Shown piece by piece: positions 27,532 to 35,641 of a DNA stretch of 64,000 bases; the stretch's first letter is position 1; each line of letters starts with the position of its first letter. This DNA comes from Rhodococcoides fascians A25f. GTDB taxonomy: Bacteria; Actinomycetota; Actinomycetes; Mycobacteriales; Mycobacteriaceae. The notes under the pieces were generated by a model, which did no database searches, was not told the origin of the DNA, and was given only the letters and a program-made list of their open reading frames with translations. The DNA lies in the NCBI RefSeq assembly GCF_000760935.2, contig NZ_CP049744.1, positions 558,001-622,000 of the forward strand, read 5' to 3'. The translations under genes and the position numbers were made by a program.

Positions 27532-27806
27532 GGGTTCACCGGCTTCGGGTCGTCGAGGCGATAGACACTGTGGATTCGGTAGGTGGCGGTGTCCCGTACG
27601 GCATTGAACCAACGCCTGCAGCCCGCGCTGTGGCTCCACCGTTCTGCGAAGAGCCCCTTGGGGTTGTCGCGGAAGAACACGAAGTGCGCCCACTGTTCGT
27701 CGGTGAGGGCCGAGGGCTCCTCGGGGTAGGCGATGTGCGCCTGGCCGCCGTAGTGGAATTCGGTTTCTTCTCGACTCCCGCACCACGGGCATTCGATCAA
27801 TTGCAT
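27528..27806 (-). CDS. soxD: Sarcosine oxidase delta subunit
   Basis: This is a 92-residue SoxD with the zinc site of the family: CPWCGSREETEFHYGGQAH supplies two cysteines and a histidine, and a later cysteine in HSAGCRRWFN completes it. Other family blocks are DEQWAHFVFFRDNPKG and the tail TYRIHSVYRL. It stabilises the heterotetramer. The ATG at 27806 is favoured by a TTGGAG ribosome site; GTG two codons earlier is less likely because it would touch that site. It lies 51 bases after soxB and overlaps soxA by 4 bases. The length matches characterised delta subunits. Confidence 0.93.
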   Translation of the reverse strand: MQLIECPWCGSREETEFHYGGQAHIAYPEEPSALTDEQWAHFVFFRDNPKGLFAERWSHSAGCRRWFNAVRDTATYRIHSVYRLDDPKPVNP

Positions 27807-27857
27807 TGCCACTCCAAGATTTCTCGTTCGGGTGCTGCGTGTGTCGGGGCGGAGAAA

Positions 27858-29096
27858 CTAGTGAGCCACGCCTGCTGCGCCGTGCTCGTCCACCAGCGCG
27901 CCGGTGACGAATCGGTCCAGACTGAACGGTGCGATGTACTCGTGCACCTCGTCGTTGGCGATGGTGTCGGCCAGGCACCAACCGGCACCGGGGGTGGCTT
28001 TGAATCCGCCTGTACCCCAACCACAATTGAGAAACACGTTGTCGAACGGCGTGCGCCCGACGATGGGGGAGGCGTCGGGACACACGTCCACGATGCCGGC
28101 CCAGGTACGCAGCAGATGCGCGCGAGCGAAGACGGGGAACAACTCGACCGCAGCGGCCATCTGTCGTTCGATGATGTGGAACGCCCCGCGCTGGCCGTAA
28201 CCGTTGTAGGAGTCGACGCCTGCGCCCATCACCAGTTCGCCCTTGTGCGCCTGAGAGACGTACACGTGCACGGCATTCGACATGACCACCGTGGGGTGGA
28301 CCGGCTCGAGCAACTCCGAGACCAGGGCCTGCAGTGGATGACTCTGCAGCGGAGTCTTGATGCCGAGCATGTCCGTCAGAGTGGAGGTGTGCCCGGCCGC
28401 GCACAGAGCGACCTGGCCGGTGGCGATGTCGCCGCGGGTGGTCTTGACCCCGGTGACGCGATTGCCGTCGGTGGTGAAGCCGGTGACCTCACAGTTCTGG
28501 ATGATGTCGATGCCGGCCGCGTCGGCGCGTCGGGCAAATCCCCAGGCGACGTAGTCGTGCTTGGCGATGCCGGCGCGCGGCTGGTACGTCGCGCCGAGTA
28601 CCGGGTAGCGAATGTCGCTGGAGATGTTGACGATCGGGCACAGCTTCTTGACCTCGTCGGGGTCGACCCACTGCGCGTCGATGCCGTTGAGTCGGTTGGC
28701 TTCGACGCGTCGCACGCTGTCGCGGACGTCCTGCAGGCTGTGTGCGAGGTTGAGGACGCCGCGCTGGCTGAACAGGATGGGGTAGTCGAGGTCGTCGGCC
28801 AGTCCCTCCCATAGCTTCAGGGAGTGCTCGTAGATTCGCGCGCTCTCGTCCCAGAGGTAGTTCGAGCGGATGAGGGTGGTGTTGCGCGCCATGTTGCCGC
28901 CGGCGAGCCACCCCTTCTCCAGCACAGCGACATTGGTGATGCCGTGGTTCTTGGCGAGGTAGTGCGCGGTGGCCAGGCCGTGGCCGCCGCCGCCGATGAT
29001 CACGACGTCGTACGACTTCTTCGGTTCGGGGTTGCGCCACAGGAAGTCCGGGTGATCGGGCAGATGTGCGCCCGGTGGGGTTGCGGGGGCGGTCAT
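27858..29096 (-). CDS. soxB: Sarcosine oxidase beta subunit
   Basis: This is a 412-residue TSOX beta subunit of the DAO family. The FAD motif [18 protein letters not shown] starts near residue 30. [20 protein letters not shown] and NYLWDESA are typical, and the later [29 protein letters not shown] and [14 protein letters not shown] blocks are all conserved. Beta binds noncovalent FAD and covalent FMN and oxidises sarcosine. The ATG at 29096 overlaps the glyA stop by 4 bases; upstream codons in frame lie inside glyA. Together with soxD, soxA and soxG it forms a complete enzyme producing glycine, hydrogen peroxide and a folate-bound C1 unit. No catalase gene is in the window. Confidence 0.94.
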   Translation of the reverse strand: MTAPATPPGAHLPDHPDFLWRNPEPKKSYDVVIIGGGGHGLATAHYLAKNHGITNVAVLEKGWLAGGNMARNTTLIRSNYLWDESARIYEHSLKLWEGLADDLDYPILFSQRGVLNLAHSLQDVRDSVRRVEANRLNGIDAQWVDPDEVKKLCPIVNISSDIRYPVLGATYQPRAGIAKHDYVAWGFARRADAAGIDIIQNCEVTGFTTDGNRVTGVKTTRGDIATGQVALCAAGHTSTLTDMLGIKTPLQSHPLQALVSELLEPVHPTVVMSNAVHVYVSQAHKGELVMGAGVDSYNGYGQRGAFHIIERQMAAAVELFPVFARAHLLRTWAGIVDVCPDASPIVGRTPFDNVFLNCGWGTGGFKATPGAGWCLADTIANDEVHEYIAPFSLDRFVTGALVDEHGAAGVAH

Positions 29097-30421
29097 CGAT
29101 AGCCTTCCGTCAGGTCGGGGTAGAGGGGGAACTGCGCGGCGACGGATTCGACCCGGATGCGCAGTGCATCGAGTCCGCGGTCGTCGGTGTCGGGACGCAA
29201 TGCGTGGGCGATGACGTCGGCTACCTCGGCGAACGCCGTGGCGTCCAGGCCGCGGGTCGCGAGGGCCGGGGTGCCGATGCGGACTCCGGAGCTCACCATG
29301 GGCGGACGTGGATCGAACGGAACTGCGTTGCGGTTCACGGTGATTCCGACGTGATGCAGTCTGTCCTCGGCCTGCTTGCCGTCCAGTTCGGACGTGCGCA
29401 GATCCACGAGAACGAGATGGACGTCGGTGCCGCCCGAGACCACATCTATGCCTGCGGCCGCTGCGTCGTCGGTCAGCAGTCGGTCGGCCAGGATCTTCGC
29501 ACCTTCGAGGGTGCGTTGTTGCCGCTCTCGAAAGTCCGCTTCGGCAGCGAGTTTGAAGGACACTGCCTTGGCTGCGATGACATGCTCGAGCGGTCCACCC
29601 TGCTGGCCGGGGAAGACCGACGAGTTGAACTTCTTCGCCAGAGCGGCATCGTCGGTGATGATCACACCACCGCGTGGGCCACCGAGCGTCTTGTGCGTGG
29701 TGGAGGTGACCACGTGTGCGTGCGGTACGGGTGACGGGTGCAGTCCGGCGGCGACCAGGCCTGCGAAGTGCGCCATGTCCACCATCAGGTATGCGCCGAC
29801 ATCGTCTGCGATACGGCGGAATTCGGCGAAGTCGAGGTGACGCGGGTAGGCGGACCACCCGGCCATGATCAGCTTGGGGCGGTGCTCGTGGGCGAGGCGC
29901 TCCACCTCTTCCATGTCGACGCGGTGGTCGTGCTCACGGACGTGGTAGGCCGAGACGTCGTAGAGCTTGCCCGAGAAGTTCAGCGTCATGCCGTGCGTCA
30001 GGTGTCCGCCGTGGGCGAGTGCGAGACCGAGAATGGAATCACCCGGCTGCAGAAGTGCTGCCATCGCAGCGGCATTGGCCTGAGCACCGGAGTGCGGCTG
30101 CACGTTGGCGAACGTCGATCCGAACAAAGCGTTGAGCCGGTCGATGGCGAGTTGCTCGATGACGTCGACGTTGTCGCAACCACCGTAGTAGCGCCGACCG
30201 GGGTAGCCCTCGGCGTACTTGTTCGTCAGAACCGAACCATGTGCCTGCATCACGGCCAGCGGCGCGAAGTTCTCGCTCGCAATCATTTCGAGCGTGTTCT
30301 GCTGACGGCCGAGCTCGGCACTGATCGCGCGGTGCACCTCGGGATCGAGATCGGCGAGTACGCGGTTGGTCACGCCTCGCGGGTGCGGGGCCGTCGCCGT
30401 CGGTGCGAAGTCCTGCGTCAA
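29093..30421 (-). CDS. glyA: Serine hydroxymethyltransferase, sarcosine-pathway copy
   Basis: This is a 442-residue PLP enzyme joining glycine and 5,10-methylene-THF into serine. Clear SHMT blocks are [49 protein letters not shown], the PLP lysine in [12 protein letters not shown], and [14 protein letters not shown]. The start is TTG at 30421 with AGAAGGG nine bases upstream. It heads the leftward operon and is overlapped by soxB. Placing SHMT in the sox operon lets the same transcript use both products of sarcosine oxidation, glycine and methylene-THF. It is presumably additional to a housekeeping glyA elsewhere. The promoter with TGATATATCA is in the divergent intergenic region. Confidence 0.93.
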   Translation of the reverse strand: MTQDFAPTATAPHPRGVTNRVLADLDPEVHRAISAELGRQQNTLEMIASENFAPLAVMQAHGSVLTNKYAEGYPGRRYYGGCDNVDVIEQLAIDRLNALFGSTFANVQPHSGAQANAAAMAALLQPGDSILGLALAHGGHLTHGMTLNFSGKLYDVSAYHVREHDHRVDMEEVERLAHEHRPKLIMAGWSAYPRHLDFAEFRRIADDVGAYLMVDMAHFAGLVAAGLHPSPVPHAHVVTSTTHKTLGGPRGGVIITDDAALAKKFNSSVFPGQQGGPLEHVIAAKAVSFKLAAEADFRERQQRTLEGAKILADRLLTDDAAAAGIDVVSGGTDVHLVLVDLRTSELDGKQAEDRLHHVGITVNRNAVPFDPRPPMVSSGVRIGTPALATRGLDATAFAEVADVIAHALRPDTDDRGLDALRIRVESVAAQFPLYPDLTEGYR

Positions 30422-30457
30422 GATGGCCGCCCTTCTGGAAGATCAATTACGTGGAAC

Positions 30458-30506
30458 TGATATATCAAGATGCCAATAGAGTAAGATCACAACGCAGAGC
30501 CGTCAA
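30458..30506 (-). promoter_or_regulatory. Promoter of the glyA-sox operon with TGATATATCA operator
   Basis: On the minus strand TTGACG (plus-strand 30501-30506) and TACTCT (30478-30483) are exactly 17 bases apart. TGATATATCA follows at 30458-30467, ten bases past the -10, the same geometry as at folD. The divergent GntR gene starts at 30540, so one operator could control both the operon and its regulator. Confidence 0.73.
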
Positions 30507-30539
30507 GGGCGGGGCATCGACCGGGAGTGAGCAGAGAAG

Positions 30540-31211
30540 ATGACAATCGGAATTCCACCGGTGATCGATGCAGCGCAGTCCGTCGGTACCAACGCCGATC
30601 GAGCGTACGAAATAGTGCGTGAGCAGCTGATCATGCTGGAAATCCGCCCCGGCGAACCCATCAACGACGATCGTCTCGCCGAGCAGTTGGGGTTGGGGCG
30701 CACCCCGATCCGTGAAGGCCTCAAACGACTGGAGCGCGAGCGACTCGTTGTTGCGTACCCCCGCCGTGGAACCTTCGCGACCGCCGTCGACATGACCGAC
30801 CTGGCCAACATCTCGGAGATTCGTAAGCAGCTCGAGCCCGCGGCCTCGGCGCGTGCGGCACGCACGGCCACGCGGGCAGCGCGAGACCGGCTGGCGGAAC
30901 TCGCGGCCTCCATCGCGAGCATCGACGACACCGACGATTCACGTGAGGTGCTGCGCAAAGATGTTGCAGTGCATCGGGAAATCTATCGGGCGTCGGGAAA
31001 TCCTCACCTCGAAGACATCCTGGTCAGCCTCGACGCCCATGCCACCCGCATCTGGTGCCTGTTCCTCGACCGACTGCCGAACGTCGCCGGCCATGTTCGT
31101 GAACACGTCGTGCTGCTGCAGGCCATCATCGACGGTGATGCCGACACGGCGGCGGAACTGACCCTCGAACACGTCACCGGGTTCGAGAACGCAATCAGGG
31201 AGTTGCTGTAG
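30540..31211 (+). CDS. GntR-family regulator with FCD domain (paralogue 2)
   Basis: This is a 223-residue FadR-subfamily regulator. Its winged helix (VREQLIMLEIRPGEPINDDR, then LAEQLGLGRTPIREGLKRLE) and FCD domain (DVAVHREIYRASGNPHLEDI, ending EHVTGFENAIRELL) match the GntR protein at 10726-11418 along the whole length. It is divergent from the glyA-sox operon, the usual place for a local regulator. The shared promoter region contains TGATATATCA. Sarcosine, dimethylglycine, glycine or serine are plausible effectors. ATG at 30540 has AGAGAAG upstream. Its 3' end overlaps the convergent LysR gene by 17 bases. Which of the two paralogues binds which sites is unknown. Confidence 0.9.
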   Translation: MTIGIPPVIDAAQSVGTNADRAYEIVREQLIMLEIRPGEPINDDRLAEQLGLGRTPIREGLKRLERERLVVAYPRRGTFATAVDMTDLANISEIRKQLEPAASARAARTATRAARDRLAELAASIASIDDTDDSREVLRKDVAVHREIYRASGNPHLEDILVSLDAHATRIWCLFLDRLPNVAGHVREHVVLLQAIIDGDADTAAELTLEHVTGFENAIRELL

Positions 31212-32130
31212 TAGCAGCCGCAATTCGCTCGGCGGCACCTCTCAATGCGGTCGAGATCGCGTACATCGCCGGGGTGTACTGACGCCGAGCGAGTGACGCG
31301 ATGTAGATGACGCGGGTGGGAACCCGATCCGATTCCGGGAAGGCGACCGCAGTCACGTCGGGTCGGTGATGCACCACCGACAAACGAGGAACCATCGCGA
31401 TGCCGACGCCTGCGGCCACCATGGCCTCGATCTCCTGATAGTCGTGGGCCTCGTACACGACGTCGGGCTCGAATCCTGCTACGCGACAACTGCGATACAG
31501 AACTTCGGCAGCAGGGTGGTCGTTGCTGCGGATGATCCAGCGCGCGCTTTCGAGATCGTGCAGCGACACGTCGTGCTGCAGTCGATCGTCGTCGATCGGC
31601 AGCAGCAGCACGGTCTGGTCTTCCATCAGTGGCTCGAGTGACAGCGATCGTTCTGCCTCCTCCGTCCAGGCGTAGCTCCACAGCAGCGCCAAGTCGATTT
31701 CGCTCGAATGCAGCATGTCGAGCAACTGTGGGCGCACCGCCGAACGAACCCGAACGTCGACATCGGGCCATCGCGAGTGATAGTCCTTCAACGCGTCGGA
31801 GAGCAGCGACGCACTGACCGTGGGAAACGAGCCGAGCCGAACCGAACCGCGTTCGAGCCCCCGGATTGCTTCGAGGTCGCCGCTCGCCGCTCGCATCTCC
31901 CGTCTGAACAGGCGGGCGCGGCTGGTGAGAATTTCGCCGGCTTCGGTGAGCTGCACACCGCGTGGCAGGCGGGTCAGTACCGGCTGTTTGATGCTGTGTT
32001 CGAGTTTGCTGATGCGCTGAGACGCCGCGGATGGGGTCATGTTCGCCCGCTCGGCACCTGCGGTCAGCGAGCCGGCCTCGGCGATGTCCAGCAGAAGGAA
32101 CAACGTGACGACGTCGAACGTGTGGTTCAT
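31195..32130 (-). CDS. LysR-family regulator of the MatC/PrpF locus
   Basis: This is a 311-residue LysR-type regulator. The helix-turn-helix is at residues 3-60 (AEAGSLTAGAERANMTPSAA, SQRISKLEHSIKQPVLTRLP), followed by a periplasmic-binding-like effector domain (VRLGSFPTVSASLLSDALKDY, EIDLALLW). The ATG at 32130 is chosen because residues upstream do not fit the HTH N-terminus. It is divergent from the MatC-type carrier gene, the usual LysR layout, and probably activates carrier and isomerase genes in response to their carboxylate substrate. A TAGG-N17-CCTA dyad is present in the intergenic region. Confidence 0.88.
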   Translation of the reverse strand: MNHTFDVVTLFLLLDIAEAGSLTAGAERANMTPSAASQRISKLEHSIKQPVLTRLPRGVQLTEAGEILTSRARLFRREMRAASGDLEAIRGLERGSVRLGSFPTVSASLLSDALKDYHSRWPDVDVRVRSAVRPQLLDMLHSSEIDLALLWSYAWTEEAERSLSLEPLMEDQTVLLLPIDDDRLQHDVSLHDLESARWIIRSNDHPAAEVLYRSCRVAGFEPDVVYEAHDYQEIEAMVAAGVGIAMVPRLSVVHHRPDVTAVAFPESDRVPTRVIYIASLARRQYTPAMYAISTALRGAAERIAAATTATP

Positions 32131-32159
32131 GCGGCCATCTTTCAGCTCAGCTAAACGAC

Positions 32160-32184
32160 TAGGTAGCAAAACGATATTGTCCTA
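32160..32184. promoter_or_regulatory. Possible LysR binding region between divergent lysR and matC-like genes
   Basis: TAGG at 32160-32163 and CCTA at 32181-32184 frame an AT-richer 25-base stretch in the 136-base divergent intergenic region, with interrupted symmetry as LysR sites often show. Position and partial dyad are the only evidence. No firm -10/-35 is assigned. Confidence 0.3.
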
Positions 32185-32266
32185 AAAGACCGGCGTCAAT
32201 AATGTGACTGGGACAACGTTCGAGTGCAGATGTAACCCAGCACTTACCACCACCCGAAAGACGCCC

Positions 32267-33658
32267 ATGACTTCCATCGAGATCCTCCCGCTCATCGCCT
32301 TGGTTGCGATGTTCGTGATCGCAACCTTCTTTCCGATCAACATCGGCATCCTCGGCTTCATCGGTGCCTTCGTAGTCGGGTACTTCGCACTGGGATTCGA
32401 CGACAAGGAAATCCTGAACGAGTTCCCCAGCTCGATCGTGTTGACCATCGTCGGCGTCACCTACTTCTTCGGTATGGCCAAACGCAACGGCACCATCGAT
32501 CTGCTGGTGAACAGTTGCATCAGAGCGGTACACGGCCGAGTGACGGTAGTTCCGTGGGTCTTCTTCTTCGTCGCCTCGGTCCTGACGGCGCTGGGTACCT
32601 TCAGTCCCGCCGCGGTCGCACTGATCGTTCCTGCAGCCATGGCATTCGCAGCACGAACCGGCATGAGCCCGCTGGTCATGGGCATCATGGTGATCAACGG
32701 TGCCCACGCAGGTGCGTTCTCTCCGATTTCCGTTTCCGGCGTTCTGGTTCGCGACATCGTCGAGAGCAACGGCCTCGCGCTCAACCCGTGGACGCTGTTC
32801 TTCGCCAGCTACGGCATCAACCTGCTGCTCTCGGTGCTGACGGTCGTCGGCTACGCAGCCCTGGCCAGGGTGAAGGGCTTCGAGTACACCGCAACCGGCT
32901 CCACCGACCCCGCGCCCGGCAGTGGCCCGGTGGGCGGATCACCGGTCAAGACGCCCGTCCCCACCGGCGGCGGCACCGGCGGAGGCAGCACGGCAGGCGG
33001 CAACACTGCGGTGCTCACTCGTCCGAAAACAACCACGCTGGTCGACGCACCGGCCCCGGTCACGTTCGTACAGAAGCTCACGCTGTTCCTCATCGGCGCA
33101 CTCCTGGTGCTCGTTCTCGTACTGCACCTGCCGATCAGCTTCATCGCCATCGGAGCCGGAGCAGTCCTGGCGTTCACGGATCTGAAGAAGCAGAACGAGG
33201 CCATCGCAGACATCAGTTGGTCGACGGTTCTGCTGGTCGCCGGCATGGTCACCTACATCTCGATCCTGCAGGAAGTCGGCACCATCGATCACCTGGCCGA
33301 AATGGCGATCACCATCGGCGCTCCGATCATCGTGGCCATCGTGCTCTGCTACGTCATCGGCATCACCTCGGCGTTCGCGTCCTCCACTGCTCTGCTGGCC
33401 GCCGTCATCCCGCTGGCCATGCCGCTGCTGGGTACCGGTGCACTGCCGGTCGTCGGTGTCGTCGCTGCTCTGGCCATCTCGGCCACCGTCGTCGACGTCT
33501 CGCCCTTCTCGACCAACGGTGCTCTCGTGCTGGCCAACGCACAGAACATCGAGCGTCCGCGCTTCTACCGCCAGTTGCTGCTCAACGCAGGAGTCGTCGT
33601 GGCCATCGCGCCTGCCCTGTGCTGGTTGATCCTGGTCGTCGTTCCCGCCCTGTTCTGA
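32267..33658 (+). CDS. MatC/ion-transporter-superfamily carboxylate carrier
   Basis: This is a 463-residue membrane carrier. The N-terminal block MTSIEILPLIALVAMFVIA with FPINIGILGFIGAFVVGYFA resembles the MatC N-terminal (dicarboxylate/malonate carrier) domain. The two halves each have about five or six spans and one re-entrant-like motif (GTFSPAAVALIVPAAMAFAA; FASSTALLAAVIPLAMPLLG). A hydrophilic, glycine-rich linker of about 60 residues (near 205-265) separates them. Relatives carry malonate, citrate-type or other di/tricarboxylates. It is divergent from the LysR gene and 112 bases before the PrpF-like gene. A carboxylate that is then isomerised by PrpF is the natural guess. Confidence 0.8.
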   Translation: MTSIEILPLIALVAMFVIATFFPINIGILGFIGAFVVGYFALGFDDKEILNEFPSSIVLTIVGVTYFFGMAKRNGTIDLLVNSCIRAVHGRVTVVPWVFFFVASVLTALGTFSPAAVALIVPAAMAFAARTGMSPLVMGIMVINGAHAGAFSPISVSGVLVRDIVESNGLALNPWTLFFASYGINLLLSVLTVVGYAALARVKGFEYTATGSTDPAPGSGPVGGSPVKTPVPTGGGTGGGSTAGGNTAVLTRPKTTTLVDAPAPVTFVQKLTLFLIGALLVLVLVLHLPISFIAIGAGAVLAFTDLKKQNEAIADISWSTVLLVAGMVTYISILQEVGTIDHLAEMAITIGAPIIVAIVLCYVIGITSAFASSTALLAAVIPLAMPLLGTGALPVVGVVAALAISATVVDVSPFSTNGALVLANAQNIERPRFYRQLLLNAGVVVAIAPALCWLILVVVPALF

Positions 33659-33660
33659 CC

Positions 33661-33684
33661 CAGCAGGCGCGTTAAGCGCTGCTG
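33661..33684 (+). terminator. Hairpin between matC-like and prpF-like genes
   Basis: CAGCA and GCGC on the left (33661-33670, one bulged G) pair with GCGC and TGCTG on the right (33676-33684) around the loop GTTAA. It starts 2 bases after the carrier stop. The next gene is on the same strand 87 bases further, so it may attenuate rather than fully stop transcription. Confidence 0.5.
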
Positions 33685-33770
33685 CACGGCATGAACATAT
33701 TTCGTAATTGTGCTTGAGCATCCTCGGTCGCAGGGTGGAAGCATCGGATCCTGATCGGAAGGCACACCAG

Positions 33771-34907
33771 ATGTTCACTCTTCGTGGAACGTGGATGCGT
33801 GGAGGCACCAGCAAGTGCTGGCTGTTCAACGCGGTCGACATCGACCCGTACATCGCCGACGCCGGCGGTCTCGACAACATCCTGACCGCAGCCTTCGGTT
33901 CCGGCGACCCGCGGCAGCTCGACGGGGTCGGGGGCGGCAGCTCCACTACCTCCAAGGCAGCAATCGTGCGGCGCTCCGGCGCACCCGGTATCGATGTCGA
34001 CTACCTGTTCGCTCAGGTCGCCATCGAGAACCGCACCGTGGAGTGGGGCAGCAACTGCGGAAACTGCGCGACGGCGATCGGTCTCTACGCAGTGCAGACC
34101 GGTCTAGTCGCCGTCGACGACCACGTCACCGTGGTGCGGATGCGTAACGAGAACACCGGCGCGATTCTGGCGGCGGAGATCGCAACTCCCGGCGGACGCA
34201 TTCCTGCGGAGGGCGACGCGTCCGTCCCCGGCACCACCGCTCTCGGCGTCCCGGTGGGATTGACCTTCACCGATCCGGCCTCGGACCGAGTGACGATGCT
34301 CCCCACCGGTGCAGAGATCGATCGAGTCACTCTCGGCAACAGAGGCTTTCGAGGAACGTTCGTTCGGGCGGGAGCGCCCGCCGCACTGTTCGATGCTGCC
34401 GATTTCGGGCTGACCGCGTCGGAGACCAACGATGTCGTAGGCTCGCACGTCCCCACCCTCATCGCGCTACGCCGCCAGGCAGCGCTGCGGATGGGGCTGA
34501 GTAAGCCCGAAGAACCTGTCTCGCATGCCATTCCGAAGGTCGGGATCGTGGGACCGCCGCGAGACTACGTGACCACCACGGGTGATCATGTTGCCGCCGC
34601 TGACTACGACATCTCGGTACGCATGCTGTCGATGATGGCACCGCACCCGGCGATCGGACTGACCTCGGCGGTGGCGGTGGCCGCAGCGGCAACCGTCATC
34701 GGAGGGGTCGTCACCGCCAACGCGGGGGTCGGCCGTCCGGGGACCATTCGTATCGGTACCGCCGCGGGGGTGCTCGAGGTCGATTATGCGGTGGACGGCA
34801 ACGGGCTGCTGCAGTCGGTCACCCTGCATCGCGCAGTCCGGCGTATCGCCACTGCAGACCTCTTCGTGGTGCCGATGCCCGCCCTGGTCGGTGCCAACTC
34901 CGCTTGA
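33771..34907 (+). CDS. PrpF-family isomerase (aconitate/4-oxalomesaconate isomerase type)
   Basis: This is a 378-residue protein of the PrpF/GalD family, with the diaminopimelate-epimerase fold. The start is TLRGTWMRGGTSKCWLF, with the family lysine and cysteine, followed by DGVGGGSSTTSKAAIV, EWGSNCGNCATAIGLYA with the second cysteine, and MLSMMAPHPAIGLTSAVAVA. PrpF isomerises 2-methylaconitate; GalD tautomerises 4-oxalomesaconate. The adjacent MatC-type carrier and LysR gene suggest an imported unsaturated tricarboxylate or dicarboxylate as substrate. No methylcitrate (prpCD) or gallate genes are in the window, so the precise reaction is unresolved. GGAAGG precedes the ATG. Confidence 0.85.
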   Translation: MFTLRGTWMRGGTSKCWLFNAVDIDPYIADAGGLDNILTAAFGSGDPRQLDGVGGGSSTTSKAAIVRRSGAPGIDVDYLFAQVAIENRTVEWGSNCGNCATAIGLYAVQTGLVAVDDHVTVVRMRNENTGAILAAEIATPGGRIPAEGDASVPGTTALGVPVGLTFTDPASDRVTMLPTGAEIDRVTLGNRGFRGTFVRAGAPAALFDAADFGLTASETNDVVGSHVPTLIALRRQAALRMGLSKPEEPVSHAIPKVGIVGPPRDYVTTTGDHVAAADYDISVRMLSMMAPHPAIGLTSAVAVAAAATVIGGVVTANAGVGRPGTIRIGTAAGVLEVDYAVDGNGLLQSVTLHRAVRRIATADLFVVPMPALVGANSA

Positions 34908-34917
34908 GTTCGTGGCC

Positions 34918-34952
34918 TCGGAACCGCGCGGCGACGTCGCGGAAGATTCCGA
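34918..34952. terminator. Two-tier hairpin between convergent prpF-like and tetR genes
   Basis: TCGGAA (34918-34923) pairs with TTCCGA (34947-34952), and the inner CCGCG (34924-34928) with CGCGG (34938-34942). It lies 11 bases after the PrpF-like stop and 20 bases from the TetR stop on the other strand. A bidirectional terminator is likely. Confidence 0.6.
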
Positions 34953-34971
34953 TCCTCTGCTCACGTTCGTG

Positions 34972-35580
34972 TCATGTCGTGCCGACACCATCGAGGACCG
35001 CGTCGACCAGATTCTCTGCGTAGACGCGGTCCTCGGTGTCGCCTCGATCGGAACCGGTGCGATGCGAGAAGATGACGTGGCTGAACACCGCACCGGTCAC
35101 CAGTTCGAGAATTCGGGTGGTATCGGCGGACTCGGGCAATTCGCCTCGACTCTGAGCTCGATGCACGATCAGGCGCGCCGCGACCAGACGGCTCTTGTTG
35201 AGCGTCTCCATCATTCGGCCGAGTAGGTCGGGGTGCACCCGCGCATCGAGGGCGACCCTCAGGCTGACCAGACCGGCTGTCCCTCGGTAACCCTGCAGAA
35301 GCTGCACTGCGAGCTCGACGAGATCTGCCCGCAGCGTGCCGAGGTCGATCGGCGTCGCGAGTGGACTTCGGGCTTCCAGTGCATCGACGACCAAGGCTCC
35401 CTTCGATTCCCAGCGTCGGTAGAGCGCGGCTCTCCCGACCGAAGCGCGGCGGGCGACGGCGTCGAGTGTGAAGCCGGACCACCCCTTTTCCCAGTACACC
35501 TCGAGCACCGCGTCGTAGACGCGGTCTTCCAGATGCGGATCGCGAGGACGTCCCCGTCGGCTCGTGGCTTCGTCGGTCAC
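34972..35580 (-). CDS. TetR-family regulator
   Basis: This is a 202-residue TetR-type repressor. The DNA-binding part lies within about residues 12-60 (VYDAVLEVYWEKGWSGFTLD, AVARRASVGRAALYRRWESK), followed by a helical ligand domain. Start is GTG at 35580 with GAGG upstream; longer readings extend into the thiolase-like gene region and are rejected. It is divergent from the thiolase-like and enoyl-CoA hydratase genes, and an extended palindrome sits between the two start codons at 35605-35629. It probably represses that pair and senses an acyl-CoA or free acid. Confidence 0.88.
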   Translation of the reverse strand: MTDEATSRRGRPRDPHLEDRVYDAVLEVYWEKGWSGFTLDAVARRASVGRAALYRRWESKGALVVDALEARSPLATPIDLGTLRADLVELAVQLLQGYRGTAGLVSLRVALDARVHPDLLGRMMETLNKSRLVAARLIVHRAQSRGELPESADTTRILELVTGAVFSHVIFSHRTGSDRGDTEDRVYAENLVDAVLDGVGTT

Positions 35581-35604
35581 CCTCGAATTGTCGCACCTGA
35601 CGGG

Positions 35605-35629
35605 ATTGCAGACAATCTCTGTCTGTAAT
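35605..35629. promoter_or_regulatory. TetR operator between tetR and thiolase-like gene
   Basis: The 25-base element reads ATTnCAGACA, then five bases, then TGTCTGnAAT, so both half-sites match over nine of ten positions. It sits 24 bases from the TetR start and 12 bases from the thiolase-like start. This is where a repressor would block both promoters. Confidence 0.72.
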
Positions 35630-35641
35630 AGGTTTCCGGTC

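Noticed and set aside
27531..28404. N-terminal extension of SoxA
   Set aside because: It would run through soxD and part of soxB in another frame; the ATG at 27531 fits the family start and the ATGA overlap.
32860..33060. Glycine/threonine-rich repeat-like stretch within the MatC-type carrier
   Set aside because: It encodes a flexible hydrophilic linker between the two membrane halves. The reading frame is continuous and no exact repeat unit is present.
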